In this document: positions 51,627-61,301 of the stretch, piece after piece
Layout: each line of letters starts with the position of its first letter
How positions within the stretch are numbered: the first letter of the stretch is position 1
Assembly (NCBI RefSeq): GCF_037908215.1
Contig: NZ_JBBLZC010000002.1
Span: forward strand, 1 to 64,000
Reading direction: 5' to 3'
Length of the DNA stretch: 64,000 nt
Source of the DNA: Benzoatithermus flavus
GTDB taxonomy: Bacteria; Pseudomonadota; Alphaproteobacteria; Geminicoccales; Geminicoccaceae
Made by a program: the position numbers and the translations under genes
Notes under the pieces: generated by a model
What the model saw: the letters and a program-made list of their open reading frames with translations, nothing else
What the model was told of the DNA's origin: nothing
Database searches by the model: none

Positions 51627-52205
51627 TCACGCCCTGTCCAGATCGTGCTCGGGGCCGCGCCAGACCTTCACGGCGGTGGGCCCGGTGTCACCCATGGCCT
51701 CGACATAGTGGACGACGTCGCCCATCGCTAGCTGGTCGAACGTGCCGTCCATCACGGCATTGCGATTGAAGTATAGCAGAGCCCCTTCCTTGGTGAGCAG
51801 ATAGCCGTAGTCCTGCTCGGGATGCATCTCCGCGACCTGGCCCTGGAACATGGTGCTCTGCGGCTGCACGTCCTCGCGAAGCTGGCGCTTGAACCGTTTG
51901 AGCTGCCGTTCCGCCGCGTCGAAAGCTTCCTTGATCGACACGTATATATCCGGATTGGCGTAGCGCTCCTTCACCTTCTGTGGCTGCTTGCTGACGACCA
52001 GCTGCGCGCCGGGTACCAGCATGTCGATGTGGACCTCGTAGATGTTGCCGGTGCGGTGCTGGCGGTGCAGTCCTTCCACCGACACCCGGCAGGCGGTCAG
52101 GCGGTCGTAATATTTCTCGAGCTTGGCGAAGCGCTCGCGGATCGCGGCCTCGACGGCTTCCGAAGGCTGGACGTTGTGAAAGACGATCTCAAGCGGCCCG
52201 TCCAT
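51627..52205 (-). CDS. ribosome hibernation factor (S30AE) fused to a cold-shock-like domain
   Basis: A 192-residue protein. Residues about 4-105 form the S30AE/HPF domain (LEIVFHNVQPSEAVEAAIRE, LEKYYDRLTACRVSVEGLHR, NPDIYVSIKEAFDAAERQL). Residues about 118-182 form a cold-shock-like beta barrel (DYGYLLTKEGALLYFNRNAV; GDVVHYVEAMGDTGPTAVKV). The normal long-HPF dimerisation domain is missing. HPF domains bind the 30S decoding region and silence ribosomes; the cold-shock part probably contacts RNA. The ATG at 52205 follows AAGGA. It lies 14 bases after the baeRF-type gene. Confidence 0.88.
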   Translation of the reverse strand: MDGPLEIVFHNVQPSEAVEAAIRERFAKLEKYYDRLTACRVSVEGLHRQHRTGNIYEVHIDMLVPGAQLVVSKQPQKVKERYANPDIYVSIKEAFDAAERQLKRFKRQLREDVQPQSTMFQGQVAEMHPEQDYGYLLTKEGALLYFNRNAVMDGTFDQLAMGDVVHYVEAMGDTGPTAVKVWRGPEHDLDRA

Positions 52206-52219
52206 CGGTATTTCCTTCT

Positions 52220-53380
52220 TCAAAAACGCAGGATCGCCACCATCGGACAACCCTCGCGCGGCATTTCCTCGGCCGACGACAGCACGTGGACGTTCCCGCC
52301 CCGAAGCAGCGTCTGGACGGCGGCGTAGTCGACGAGGTCCTGATTGTCGGGCGTGGATTCCCGGTTCACCCGCACCCGGTCCCCCTCCTCGTCGCAGATG
52401 CCCCAGACGGAAGCGCCCTCGGCGACGAGGAGCGTGTCGACGCGGCCGAACCGGGCGGCGCTCACGATCGCCGGAAGATCGGTAGCACCTCTTGGATCGT
52501 TCGAGCCCGCGAGCATCTTGAAGCGGTCGAGATCGTCGGCGCGGCGCTGCGCCAGCTTGGGTCGGACCAGCTCGTAGGCGCGCCGGTGGAGCTCGGCGCG
52601 GTCGAGCGAGTCGGGATCGGTCTGGACGGTCTCGTGGAACGTGATCCCCTTGGCCAGCGCCTTGAGATGACCTTCGACCTCGGGCTGGGCGACGAGGACG
52701 ATCGGAGCCTGCGTTCCGCCGAGGCAGCGCTCGAGCGCATTCTGCAGGCGGCGCAGATGCTCGATGAGCTGCGCCTTGCGCTGCTCTTCCGGAGCCTCGC
52801 CGTAGCTCTGGGGCGCCGGCACGCCGATCGCCCCTCCTCGACGCGACTGCGACAGCGGCGCCGGACGTCGCGTGTTCTCGTAATCCGTCTCGGCGGTGAC
52901 CTCGGCGACGCTTCGTGGGATGTCGGCCTCGACCTCCGTGAGCCCGAACCGCGAAGCGACATAGAGTTGCGTGTCACCGGCCGTGGCAGTGAGCACGAAG
53001 AAGCGCCCGTCGTCGGCAAGGAGCGGCAGAAGCGGCTTCACGTGCGGCCGCGGCCCCACCACCGTGGTCTCCGGCAGCTCCATCGGCACCTTGTGCACCT
53101 GGAACAGGCCGGGAGCCACGAAGATCGCGAGGCTGCCGCGCTCCTGGCGCCAGAACTGCTCGTCGTCGTAGAGGGCTTGCGCGGGTGCCAGCAGGGCGTC
53201 GACCTCCGGTCGCCGGTGGCCCTGCTCGACCAGCCGGTCGGTGGCGGCCGAAAGCGCGTTCTTGAGGCGGACCGCACCCTGCCGGATGTCGCGGTCATCC
53301 TCGTGTCCGGGAAGGTAGATCGAGACAGCGGGCGATGCTTGCACGCTCGCGAGCGCGGTGAGTTGCTCCTTGGTCATCAT
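52220..53380 (-). CDS. baeRF-family (eRF1/Pelota-like) protein
   Basis: A 386-residue protein resembling the bacterial/archaeal RF1-like (baeRF) families, distant relatives of eRF1 and Pelota. It begins MMTKEQLTALASVQASPAVS, then IYLPGHEDDRDIRQGAVRLK, ERGSLAIFVAPGLFQVHKVP, a central FFVLTATAGDTQLYVASRFG, and the C-terminal domain ATDLPAIVSAARFGRVDTLL with VDYAAVQTLLRGGNVHVLSS. Comparative genomics has proposed roles in ribosome rescue or quality control for such proteins; none is proven here. No GGQ motif is seen. It leads the minus-strand cluster with the hibernation factor, which fits a ribosome-related task. Confidence 0.78.
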   Translation of the reverse strand: MMTKEQLTALASVQASPAVSIYLPGHEDDRDIRQGAVRLKNALSAATDRLVEQGHRRPEVDALLAPAQALYDDEQFWRQERGSLAIFVAPGLFQVHKVPMELPETTVVGPRPHVKPLLPLLADDGRFFVLTATAGDTQLYVASRFGLTEVEADIPRSVAEVTAETDYENTRRPAPLSQSRRGGAIGVPAPQSYGEAPEEQRKAQLIEHLRRLQNALERCLGGTQAPIVLVAQPEVEGHLKALAKGITFHETVQTDPDSLDRAELHRRAYELVRPKLAQRRADDLDRFKMLAGSNDPRGATDLPAIVSAARFGRVDTLLVAEGASVWGICDEEGDRVRVNRESTPDNQDLVDYAAVQTLLRGGNVHVLSSAEEMPREGCPMVAILRF

Positions 53381-53800
53381 GGGACCTGTCCTCGCTCGAA
53401 TGCCGTGCCCGCCGCTTCCAACGTCCCCTTGGCGGCTTGGTTCCGGTGTGGTGCCCCGCGAGCGGACCGCCTCGCCTTGCAGGCGAGAAGTGCGTTCCCG
53501 TCTGCACGCCAGAGCGGCGCTCGACTCGCGAGACCGAGACGAAGGAACAGAGCCATGAGCGAGCTTACCATCGAGAGGCCGCTCGGCGGCAGCGGAATCT
53601 CGGCCGGCCTGCCGGGGCCGTGCAGCCTCCTGCCCGCACGAGCACGGAATGGCTTTACAACCCCGTGCCGTATCGTGGATAACCGCCGCGCTGCCGGTGA
53701 TCGCCGGCAGGGTGCAGCTTGATCGAAACGGAGCGATCGAGTGGCGATCATCCCGCACGGGGAGATCCCGACGTTGGCAGAGGCGGGCCGCCTTGCGGTG

Positions 53801-53875
53801 ATGCCTGCCCCGGCGTCTGCATGCACCTCGCTTGCTCGGCTGCTTCGTATCGCGGGTCGACTTACCGGCCCCTGA
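53801..53875 (+). CDS. possible leuA leader peptide
   Basis: A 24-codon frame, MPAPASACTSLARLLRIAGR then LTGP, has four leucine codons in its last thirteen (CTT, CTG, CTT, CTT) and two are adjacent. Its stop lies within the 5' arm of the hairpin at 53869-53905, as in attenuators. The ribosome site is weak and an in-frame GTG at 53741 could start further upstream. Offered as a candidate only. Confidence 0.3.
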   Translation: MPAPASACTSLARLLRIAGRLTGP

Positions 53876-53905
53876 GCCAGCGCCGTCCGCGCCCGTGCTC
53901 AGGGG
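53869..53905 (+). promoter_or_regulatory. hairpin in the leuA leader
   Basis: CCCCTGAGC (53869-53877) pairs perfectly with GCTCAGGGG (53897-53905), loop of 19 bases, 43 bases before the leuA start. No U-tract follows, so if it acts in attenuation it would do so by another route than intrinsic termination. Confidence 0.45.
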
Positions 53906-53948
53906 TGAATTCTATCCGCCACCGTCACCAGCAGCCCGAGATCCGACC

Positions 53949-55523
53949 ATGGCCACCACCCACGACACTGCTCAGCCTGCCGCCCAGGAAGACCGTATCA
54001 TCATCTTCGACACCACCTTGCGCGATGGCGAGCAGTCGCCCGGCTGCTCGATGAACGTCGAGGAGAAACTGCGTGTCGCCGCCGTCCTCGAGGGCATGGG
54101 CGTCGACGTGATCGAGGCCGGCTTCCCGATCGCGTCCGAGGGCGACTTCCATGCCGTCAACGAGATCGCGAAGCGGGTCAAGGAAAGCGTCGTCTGTGGC
54201 CTCGCCCGCGCCGCCGCCGCCGACATCGATCGTGCCGGCGAAGCCCTGCAGCCGGCCGCGCGCAAGCGCATCCACACCTTCATCGGCACCTCGCCGTTGC
54301 ACCGGAAGTACCAGCTCCAGCTCGACGCCGAGCAGGTCCACGAGCGGGTGATCGACAGCGTCACCCGTGCCCGGCGCTACACCGACGACGTCGAGTGGAG
54401 CGGCATGGATGCATCCCGCACCGAGCCCGAGTTCCTGTTCCGCTGCATCGAGAGCGCCATCAAGGCCGGCGCCACCACGATCAACATCCCTGACACGGTG
54501 GGTTACGCCTACCCCGAGGAGTTCGCCGATCTGATCCGCGAGATCAGGAACCAGGTCCCGAACATCGACAAGGCCATCATTTCGGTCCACTGCCACAACG
54601 ATCTCGGTCTCGCGGTCGCGAACTCGCTGCGCGCGGTCGAGGCCGGGGCGCGGCAGATCGAGTGCACCATCAACGGCATCGGCGAGCGGGCCGGCAACTG
54701 CTCGCTCGAGGAGGTCGTGATGGCGATGCGGGTGCGCGCCGACCGGCTGCCCTACCGCACCCGGATCGTCACCCAGGACATCATGAAGGCCTCGCGCCTG
54801 GTCTCGGCCATCACCGGCTTCCAGGTCCAGCCCAACAAGGCCATCGTCGGTGCCAACGCCTTCGCCCACGAGAGCGGCATCCACCAGGATGGCGTGCTGA
54901 AGAATGCCCAGACCTACGAGATCATGCGGCCCGAGGACGTGGGCCTCGTTCGCTCGAGCCTGGTCATGGGCAAGCACTCCGGCCGCCACGCCTTCAAGAA
55001 GAAACTCGAGGACCTGGGCTACGCGCTCGGCGAGAACGCGCTCAACGACGCCTTCGTCCGCTTCAAAGCGCTCGCCGACAAGAAGAAGGAGGTATTCGAC
55101 GAGGACATCGTGGCCCTCGTCGACGACGAGATCCAAGAGGCGGGCCAGCGGATCCGCTTCGTGAGCCTCTACGTGCAGTGCGGTTCCAAGATCAAGCCCA
55201 CGGCCGAGCTCGAGCTCGAGGTGGACGGTGTCAAGAAGACCGCGGTCGCGATGGGCGACGGGCCGGTGGACGCGACCTTCAAGGCGATCCGGGCGATCTA
55301 TCCGCACGACGCCGAGCTGCCGCTGTTCCAGATCCACGCCGTGACGGAAGGCACGGACGCGCAGGCCGAGGTCACGGTCCGGCTCGAGGAGAACGGCAAG
55401 ACCGTCAACGGCCAGGCGGCCGACACCGACACGCTGGTGGCTTCCGCCCGGGCCTACATCGCAGCTTTGAACAAGCTTCTGACCAAGCGCGAGAAGACGG
55501 CGCCGGCGGCCCTTTCCGCCTGA
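53949..55523 (+). CDS. leuA: 2-isopropylmalate synthase
   Basis: A 524-residue enzyme condensing acetyl-CoA with 2-ketoisovalerate, the committed step to leucine. The catalytic start IIIFDTTLRDGEQSPGCSMN, VEWSGMDASRTEPEFLFRCI, the metal-binding ISVHCHNDLGLAVANSL and NGIGERAGNCSLEEVVMAM are intact, as is the C-terminal LeuA dimer domain that gives leucine feedback. I chose the ATG at 53949 after testing the longer frame from 53832, which is not family-like. It follows the ilv genes by 4 kb, supplying the next step in the pathway. Confidence 0.96.
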   Translation: MATTHDTAQPAAQEDRIIIFDTTLRDGEQSPGCSMNVEEKLRVAAVLEGMGVDVIEAGFPIASEGDFHAVNEIAKRVKESVVCGLARAAAADIDRAGEALQPAARKRIHTFIGTSPLHRKYQLQLDAEQVHERVIDSVTRARRYTDDVEWSGMDASRTEPEFLFRCIESAIKAGATTINIPDTVGYAYPEEFADLIREIRNQVPNIDKAIISVHCHNDLGLAVANSLRAVEAGARQIECTINGIGERAGNCSLEEVVMAMRVRADRLPYRTRIVTQDIMKASRLVSAITGFQVQPNKAIVGANAFAHESGIHQDGVLKNAQTYEIMRPEDVGLVRSSLVMGKHSGRHAFKKKLEDLGYALGENALNDAFVRFKALADKKKEVFDEDIVALVDDEIQEAGQRIRFVSLYVQCGSKIKPTAELELEVDGVKKTAVAMGDGPVDATFKAIRAIYPHDAELPLFQIHAVTEGTDAQAEVTVRLEENGKTVNGQAADTDTLVASARAYIAALNKLLTKREKTAPAALSA

Positions 55524-55582
55524 GAACTGTTGCCGCACCGCGACGCTCCCGGCGTTGATCCGCGCGGCCTGAAGTACGAAAT

Positions 55583-55610
55583 TCGGATGGAGCGGAGCGA
55601 TCCGCTCCAT
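55583..55610 (+). terminator. perfect 11-bp hairpin between leuA and mreB
   Basis: GGATGGAGCGG (55583-55593) pairs exactly with 55600-55610 around AGCGAT, 60 bases past the leuA stop and 41 before mreB. No U run follows. It may end the leuA transcript, or lie in the mreB leader. Confidence 0.5.
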
Positions 55611-55651
55611 CCCTTGCGCGTGCGACGACGCCAGGAACGGATTCCCGCTAG

Positions 55652-56692
<1,041 letters not shown>

Positions 56693-56786
56693 TCGACGCT
56701 GTTCCGGCCCGCCGTTGCCGGCCGGGCGGAGGTGGGACGCTCGTGACGGATGACGACACCGGAAGGTGTCAACGGAGACGTCGCTG

Positions 56787-57692
56787 ATGCTCTTTCTCGG
56801 CAGCAACTGGCCTCGTGTCGTCGTCCAGCTCCGTACGGCGATCGACCGGTCGGCGCTCGGGATCCTGATCGGGCTCTCCGTGCTGCTGCTCCTGCTCGGC
56901 AAGGCGGACATGAAGCTCGCCAACCTCGTCATCGAGCAGCTCGACGATGCGTCCGTGCCCGTGCTGCGGGTGCTCAACGAGCCGGTTGCCGCCGTGCGCG
57001 GCGCGTTCGACCGTTTGGGCGAGATGCTGGCCATCTACGAGGAGAACGCCAGGCTGCGCGAGGAGAACCGCCGGCTTTTGGCCTGGCAGGCAGAGGCGGC
57101 GAAGCTCACGGTGCAGAACAGAGCGCTGCGCCAGATGCTGCAGATTCCTCCCGTGGAGCGGGCGCCGAGCTGGACCACGGCCCGCGTGGTCGCCGATTCC
57201 GGGGGCGTGTTCGTGCACACCCTGCTCCTCGACGCCGGTGCCGACCGCGGCATCGTGAGCGGCATGCCCGCGGTCAGCCCGCAAGGCCTCGTCGGCCGGG
57301 TCATCGACGTCGGCCGGCACAGCTCGCGCATCCTGCTGATCACGGATTTCAACTCCCGTATCCCGGTCGTGGTCGAGAGCTCCGGCGACCAGGCGATTCT
57401 CGAGGGCGACAACACGGCCGAGCCGGCCCTGCGCTTCCTGCCGATCAATCCCGGCTTCAAGGTCGGCGACCGCGTCTTGACCTCGGGCCGGGGCGGCCTG
57501 CTGCCGCCCGGCCTCCTGGTGGGCCAGATCAGCGCCATCACCGACGGCAAGGTCGCCGTCCGCCCCTATGTCGACTGGGCACGGCTCGACTATCTCTCTC
57601 TCCTGAGGTCCGAGGGCGTGCTGCCGCCCGAGCCTCAGAGCGGCGTCCGGCACGGCGCCGGCACGCGCTCGCTTCAGGCGGCGAGGCCATGA
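56787..57692 (+). CDS. mreC: rod-shape-determining protein MreC
   Basis: A 301-residue bitopic membrane protein of the elongasome. One N-terminal helix (about 25-42, ALGILIGLSVLLLLLGKADM), a coiled coil with EENARLREENRRLLAWQAEA, then the beta-barrel periplasmic region with VVADSGGVFVHTLLLDAGAD and GRVIDVGRHSSRILLITDFN. The ATG at 56787 has GGAG nine bases upstream; a GTG at 56766 is the alternative. It activates PBP2. The stop overlaps mreD. Confidence 0.93.
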   Translation: MLFLGSNWPRVVVQLRTAIDRSALGILIGLSVLLLLLGKADMKLANLVIEQLDDASVPVLRVLNEPVAAVRGAFDRLGEMLAIYEENARLREENRRLLAWQAEAAKLTVQNRALRQMLQIPPVERAPSWTTARVVADSGGVFVHTLLLDAGADRGIVSGMPAVSPQGLVGRVIDVGRHSSRILLITDFNSRIPVVVESSGDQAILEGDNTAEPALRFLPINPGFKVGDRVLTSGRGGLLPPGLLVGQISAITDGKVAVRPYVDWARLDYLSLLRSEGVLPPEPQSGVRHGAGTRSLQAARP

Positions 57693-58219
57693 GCGGCGGC
57701 ATGCTCCGCCTGCTCGACCGGACCGCCCGCACGCTGGCGCCGTTCCTCACCGGGCTCGGCGCCGTGCTGATCGATCTGCTGCCGCTGCCCGATCCCGGAC
57801 CGCAGAGCCTCGCTCCCTTGACCACGGTCTGCGTGCTCTATTTCTGGACCCTCTACCGGCCCGATCTCATGACCCCGCTCGCGGTGTTCGTCGTCGGGCT
57901 CGTGCTCGACGCGGCCGGCGGCATGCCGCTCGGGCTGACTTCGCTCTCGCTCCTGCTCGTGCGCAGCCTGCTCCTCACCCGGCAGCGCTTCCTCCTGGCA
58001 CAGCCCTTCCTGGTCATCTGGGCGTGCTTCGTCCTCGTCGTCGCCGCCACGGCCGGCCTGCGCTGGCTGCTCGCCTCCTTGTGGTGGGGGCGGTTGTTCT
58101 CGCCGCAGCCGGTGGTGCTGGAGGCTGCGCTCACCGTGGCCATCTATCCGGTCGTCGGCTGGCTGCTCACCCAGTTGCACCAGCATGTCTCGGTGGCGTC
58201 CCATGCAGCAAGAAGCTGA
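57689..58219 (+). CDS. mreD: rod-shape-determining protein MreD
   Basis: A 176-residue integral membrane protein with about five helices, for example LMTPLAVFVVGLVLDAAGGM preceding PLGLTSLSLLLVRSLLL. MreD is weakly conserved in sequence but its size, hydrophobicity and place between mreC and mrdA are decisive. The ATG overlaps the mreC stop (ATGA), and its end overlaps mrdA by 17 bases. Confidence 0.9.
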   Translation: MSGGMLRLLDRTARTLAPFLTGLGAVLIDLLPLPDPGPQSLAPLTTVCVLYFWTLYRPDLMTPLAVFVVGLVLDAAGGMPLGLTSLSLLLVRSLLLTRQRFLLAQPFLVIWACFVLVVAATAGLRWLLASLWWGRLFSPQPVVLEAALTVAIYPVVGWLLTQLHQHVSVASHAARS

Positions 58220-60062
58220 GCGCGTCCGCAGCTTCACGCGCCGTGCGCTCTTCGTGGGCGGCGCGCAGGTGGTGCTCTTCGGTGCCCTGGTCGGCCGCCT
58301 CTATCATCTCCAGGTACAGCGCAGCGCCGAGTACAGCCTCCTGGCCGAGGACAACCGCATCGACCAGCGTCTCCTGATCCCACCCCGTGGCCGCATCCTC
58401 GACCGCAACGGCGTGGCGCTCGCGAGCAACGTGCCGACCTACCGGGTGCGCGTCGTCCGCGAGCAGGCCGGCGATCTCCGCGAGACGCTGCAGCGGCTCG
58501 CGCAGCTGATCAGCCTCACGCCCGAGCAGATCGAGGCCGTTCTCGCCGAGGCGCGCACACGCCGCGCGTTCATGCCGATGACGGTGCGAGAGGATCTGTC
58601 CTGGGACGAGGTCTCGCGGATCGCGGTCCACTCGCCCGAGCTGCCGGGAGTCGTGCTCGACTCCGGCCTCCTGCGCCAATATCCCTATGGCGAGGTCCTG
58701 TCGCATGTCCTCGGCTATGTCGGGGCGGTGAGTCAGGCCGAGCAGCAGCGCGACCCGGATCCGCTGCTGCAGCTTCCCGACTTCCGCATCGGCAAGAGCG
58801 GCATCGAGCGATCCTATGACAAGGTGCTGCGCGGCCGGGCGGGGCTCAGCCGCGTGGAGGTCAACGCGATCGGCCGCGAGATCCGCGAGCTCGACCGGAC
58901 CGAGGGCGAGCCCGGCGAGGACGTCCAGCTCAGCCTCGACCTCGAGCTGCAGCGTTTCTGCTTCGCGCGGCTCACGAGCGAGCTCGCCGCCAGCGCCGTC
59001 GTGATCGACGTCCGCACCGGCGGCATCCTGGCGCTCGCCTCGGTCCCGAGCTACGACCCCGCCTCGTTCACGGGTGGCCTCAGCCGGCGCTTGTGGACCG
59101 AGCTGCGCGACAACCCGCGCCACCCGCTCGTGAACAAGTGCATCCGCGGCCAGTACCCGCCGGGCTCGACCTTCAAGATGATGACGGCGCTGGCAGGCCT
59201 CGAGTCCGGCGCCATCACCGAGACCACCCGGATCTTCTGCCCGGGCTCGGTCAGCCTCGGCACGGCCCGCTTCTATTGCTGGAAGGAGCACGGCCACGGG
59301 TCGATCAATCTCGTCAATGCCCTCGAGCAGTCCTGCGACTGCTATTTCTACGAGGTGGCGCGGCGCGTCGGCGTGGATGCGATCGCCGACATGGCGAACC
59401 GCTTCGGTCTCGGCCACCGGCTCGATCTCGACCTGCCGGGCGAGCAGCCCGGTCTGATCCCGACCCGCGCCTGGAAGAAGGCGACCTTCAGGCAGTCCTG
59501 GCAGAAGGGCGAGACGCTCGTCTGCGGCATCGGGCAGGGCTACGTCGCGGCAACACCCTTGCAGCTCGCCGTGATGACGGCGCGGTTGGCCAATGGCGGC
59601 CTCGCGGTGAAGCCTCGGGTCGTCCTGCCCAAGGATGCCCCGCCACTATCCTCGGTCGGCGTGTCCAGGGCTTCGCTCGAACTGGTCTTACGCGGCATGC
59701 GCGAGGTCGTGCACGGCGCTCGCGGCACGGCGCGGCAGGCGGCGCTGAACCTGCCCGGCATCGAGATGGGCGGCAAGACGGGAACCGCGCAGGTGCGGCG
59801 CATCTCGAAGGCCGACCGCGCCTCGGGCCGCCACAAGCGCGAGGACATTCCCTGGGAGGAACGCGATCATGCGCTCTTCGTCTGCTTCGCGCCTTACGCC
59901 AGCCCCAGGTTCGCCGTCTCGGTGATCGTCGAGCACGGGTTGCACGGCGCCTCGGCAGCGGCCCCGATCGCCAGGGACATCATGAAGAAGACCCTCGAGC
60001 TCTTCAAGGACACCATCGAGCCCCAGACGGCGACGGTCACCGAGCGCGGGAACGCTTCATGA
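58203..60062 (+). CDS. mrdA: penicillin-binding protein 2
   Basis: A 619-residue monofunctional class B transpeptidase for lateral wall elongation. A single membrane anchor (about 14-34) precedes a pedestal with IPPRGRILDRNGVALASNVP. Catalytic motifs are SxxK at Ser322-Lys325 (PPGSTFKMM), the second motif as SCD at 377-379, common in PBP2, and KTG at 525-527 (GGKTGTAQV). I chose the ATG at 58203; one at 58185 is also in frame. Its stop overlaps rodA. Confidence 0.95.
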   Translation: MQQEAERVRSFTRRALFVGGAQVVLFGALVGRLYHLQVQRSAEYSLLAEDNRIDQRLLIPPRGRILDRNGVALASNVPTYRVRVVREQAGDLRETLQRLAQLISLTPEQIEAVLAEARTRRAFMPMTVREDLSWDEVSRIAVHSPELPGVVLDSGLLRQYPYGEVLSHVLGYVGAVSQAEQQRDPDPLLQLPDFRIGKSGIERSYDKVLRGRAGLSRVEVNAIGREIRELDRTEGEPGEDVQLSLDLELQRFCFARLTSELAASAVVIDVRTGGILALASVPSYDPASFTGGLSRRLWTELRDNPRHPLVNKCIRGQYPPGSTFKMMTALAGLESGAITETTRIFCPGSVSLGTARFYCWKEHGHGSINLVNALEQSCDCYFYEVARRVGVDAIADMANRFGLGHRLDLDLPGEQPGLIPTRAWKKATFRQSWQKGETLVCGIGQGYVAATPLQLAVMTARLANGGLAVKPRVVLPKDAPPLSSVGVSRASLELVLRGMREVVHGARGTARQAALNLPGIEMGGKTGTAQVRRISKADRASGRHKREDIPWEERDHALFVCFAPYASPRFAVSVIVEHGLHGASAAAPIARDIMKKTLELFKDTIEPQTATVTERGNAS

Positions 60063-61210
60063 TCGCCTCGCCCCCGCCGCGCATCCGCCAGCGCGAGCTG
60101 TCGCTCGGCGAGAAGCTCCAGTGGGTGAACTGGCCGCTTCTCGCGCTTCTTCTCGTGATCGGGCTCATCGGTTACGCCATGCTCTATTCCGCGGGCGGCG
60201 GCTCGCACAGTCCGTGGGCCTGGAAGCACGGGCTGCGGCTTGCCGTGTTCCTGCCGGTGATGGTCGGGATAGCCCTCGTCGACATCCGGTTCTGGCTCAA
60301 GATCTCCTATCTCTTTTACGGCCTCGTCGTCGTCCTCCTGGTTGGCGTCGACGTGCTGGGCGAGATCAACAAGGGCGCTCAGCGCTGGCTCGATCTCGGT
60401 GTCATCCAGATCCAGCCGTCGGAGCTCATGAAGGTGGCGCTGATCATGGCGCTCGCCCGCTACTTTCACACCGCCTATCTCGACGACACGCGCCGGATCC
60501 TGTTCCTGCTGCCGGCGGTCCTCATGATCCTGGTGCCGGTGGGCCTCGTCCTCGTCCAGCCCGATCTCGGCACCGCGGTGACGCTTCTCGTGAGCGGGAC
60601 GGCCATGCTGTTCATGGCGGGTGTCAGGATCTGGAAGTTCGTCGTCGTGGGTGCTCTCGGGGGGGCAGCGCTGCCCGTGTTGTGGGCGAAGATGCACGAC
60701 TACCAGCGTCAGCGGGTCTACACCTTCCTCGATCCGGAATCGGACCCCCTGGGTTCCGGCTATCACATCATCCAGTCCAAGATCGCTCTCGGCTCGGGCG
60801 GATTCTGGGGCAAAGGATTCCTTCACGGCACCCAGGCCCAGCTCAGCTTCCTGCCCGAGAAGCAGACCGACTTCGCCTTCACCATGCTGGCCGAGGAGAT
60901 GGGCTTCGTGGGGGCGGTCACCGTGCTCATGCTGTTCCTGGCCGTCCTCATGCTGGGCCTCGTCGTCGCCGTCCGCACGGCGAGCCAGTATTCGCGGCTG
61001 GTCGCAATCGGTGCCGTCATCAACCTCTTCATCTACGTCGCGATCAACGTCTCCATGGTGACGGGCCTCATCCCCGTCGTGGGCGTGCCGCTGCCGCTGA
61101 TCTCCTATGGCGGCACGGCGATGCTCACGCTCGTGGTCAGCCTGGGCCTCCTGCTCTGCGCCGACGTGCACCGGAACCTCGTCATCCCGCGCTTCCCGTC
61201 CAACCTCTGA
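60059..61210 (+). CDS. rodA: SEDS peptidoglycan polymerase RodA
   Basis: A 383-residue glycosyltransferase with ten helices that polymerises lipid II in partnership with PBP2. SEDS motifs include GAQRWLDLGVIQIQPSELMK, VLVQPDLGTAVTLL, the catalytic-region FLPEKQTDFAFTMLAEEMG, and GVPLPLISYGGTAMLTLVVS. The ATG overlaps the mrdA stop (ATGA). It ends the mre operon. Confidence 0.96.
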   Translation: MIASPPPRIRQRELSLGEKLQWVNWPLLALLLVIGLIGYAMLYSAGGGSHSPWAWKHGLRLAVFLPVMVGIALVDIRFWLKISYLFYGLVVVLLVGVDVLGEINKGAQRWLDLGVIQIQPSELMKVALIMALARYFHTAYLDDTRRILFLLPAVLMILVPVGLVLVQPDLGTAVTLLVSGTAMLFMAGVRIWKFVVVGALGGAALPVLWAKMHDYQRQRVYTFLDPESDPLGSGYHIIQSKIALGSGGFWGKGFLHGTQAQLSFLPEKQTDFAFTMLAEEMGFVGAVTVLMLFLAVLMLGLVVAVRTASQYSRLVAIGAVINLFIYVAINVSMVTGLIPVVGVPLPLISYGGTAMLTLVVSLGLLLCADVHRNLVIPRFPSNL

Positions 61211-61301
61211 AGCGGCCGACCCTTGCCGCCGGGGCGGTTTACGTGGGCGTGCGATCGGTCTAAGCGGCTTCCATTCCATGCAGCGGTGGAAGAGGCGGCC
61301 C

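Larger units (their letters stand above)
53381..53948. other. intergenic region upstream of leuA
   Basis: These 568 bases separate the divergent baeRF-type gene and leuA. They hold a weak 55-codon frame (53555-53722, AAGGA eight bases before its ATG) with no recognisable similarity, and a possible leuA leader (53801-53905). The baeRF promoter should lie near 53390-53450 on the minus strand. Nothing else was recognised. Confidence 0.5.

Noticed and set aside
53555..53722. A 55-codon frame with a fair ribosome site upstream of leuA
   Set aside because: No recognisable domain, low-complexity C-terminal half and no neighbour support; left as a note in the spacer entry.
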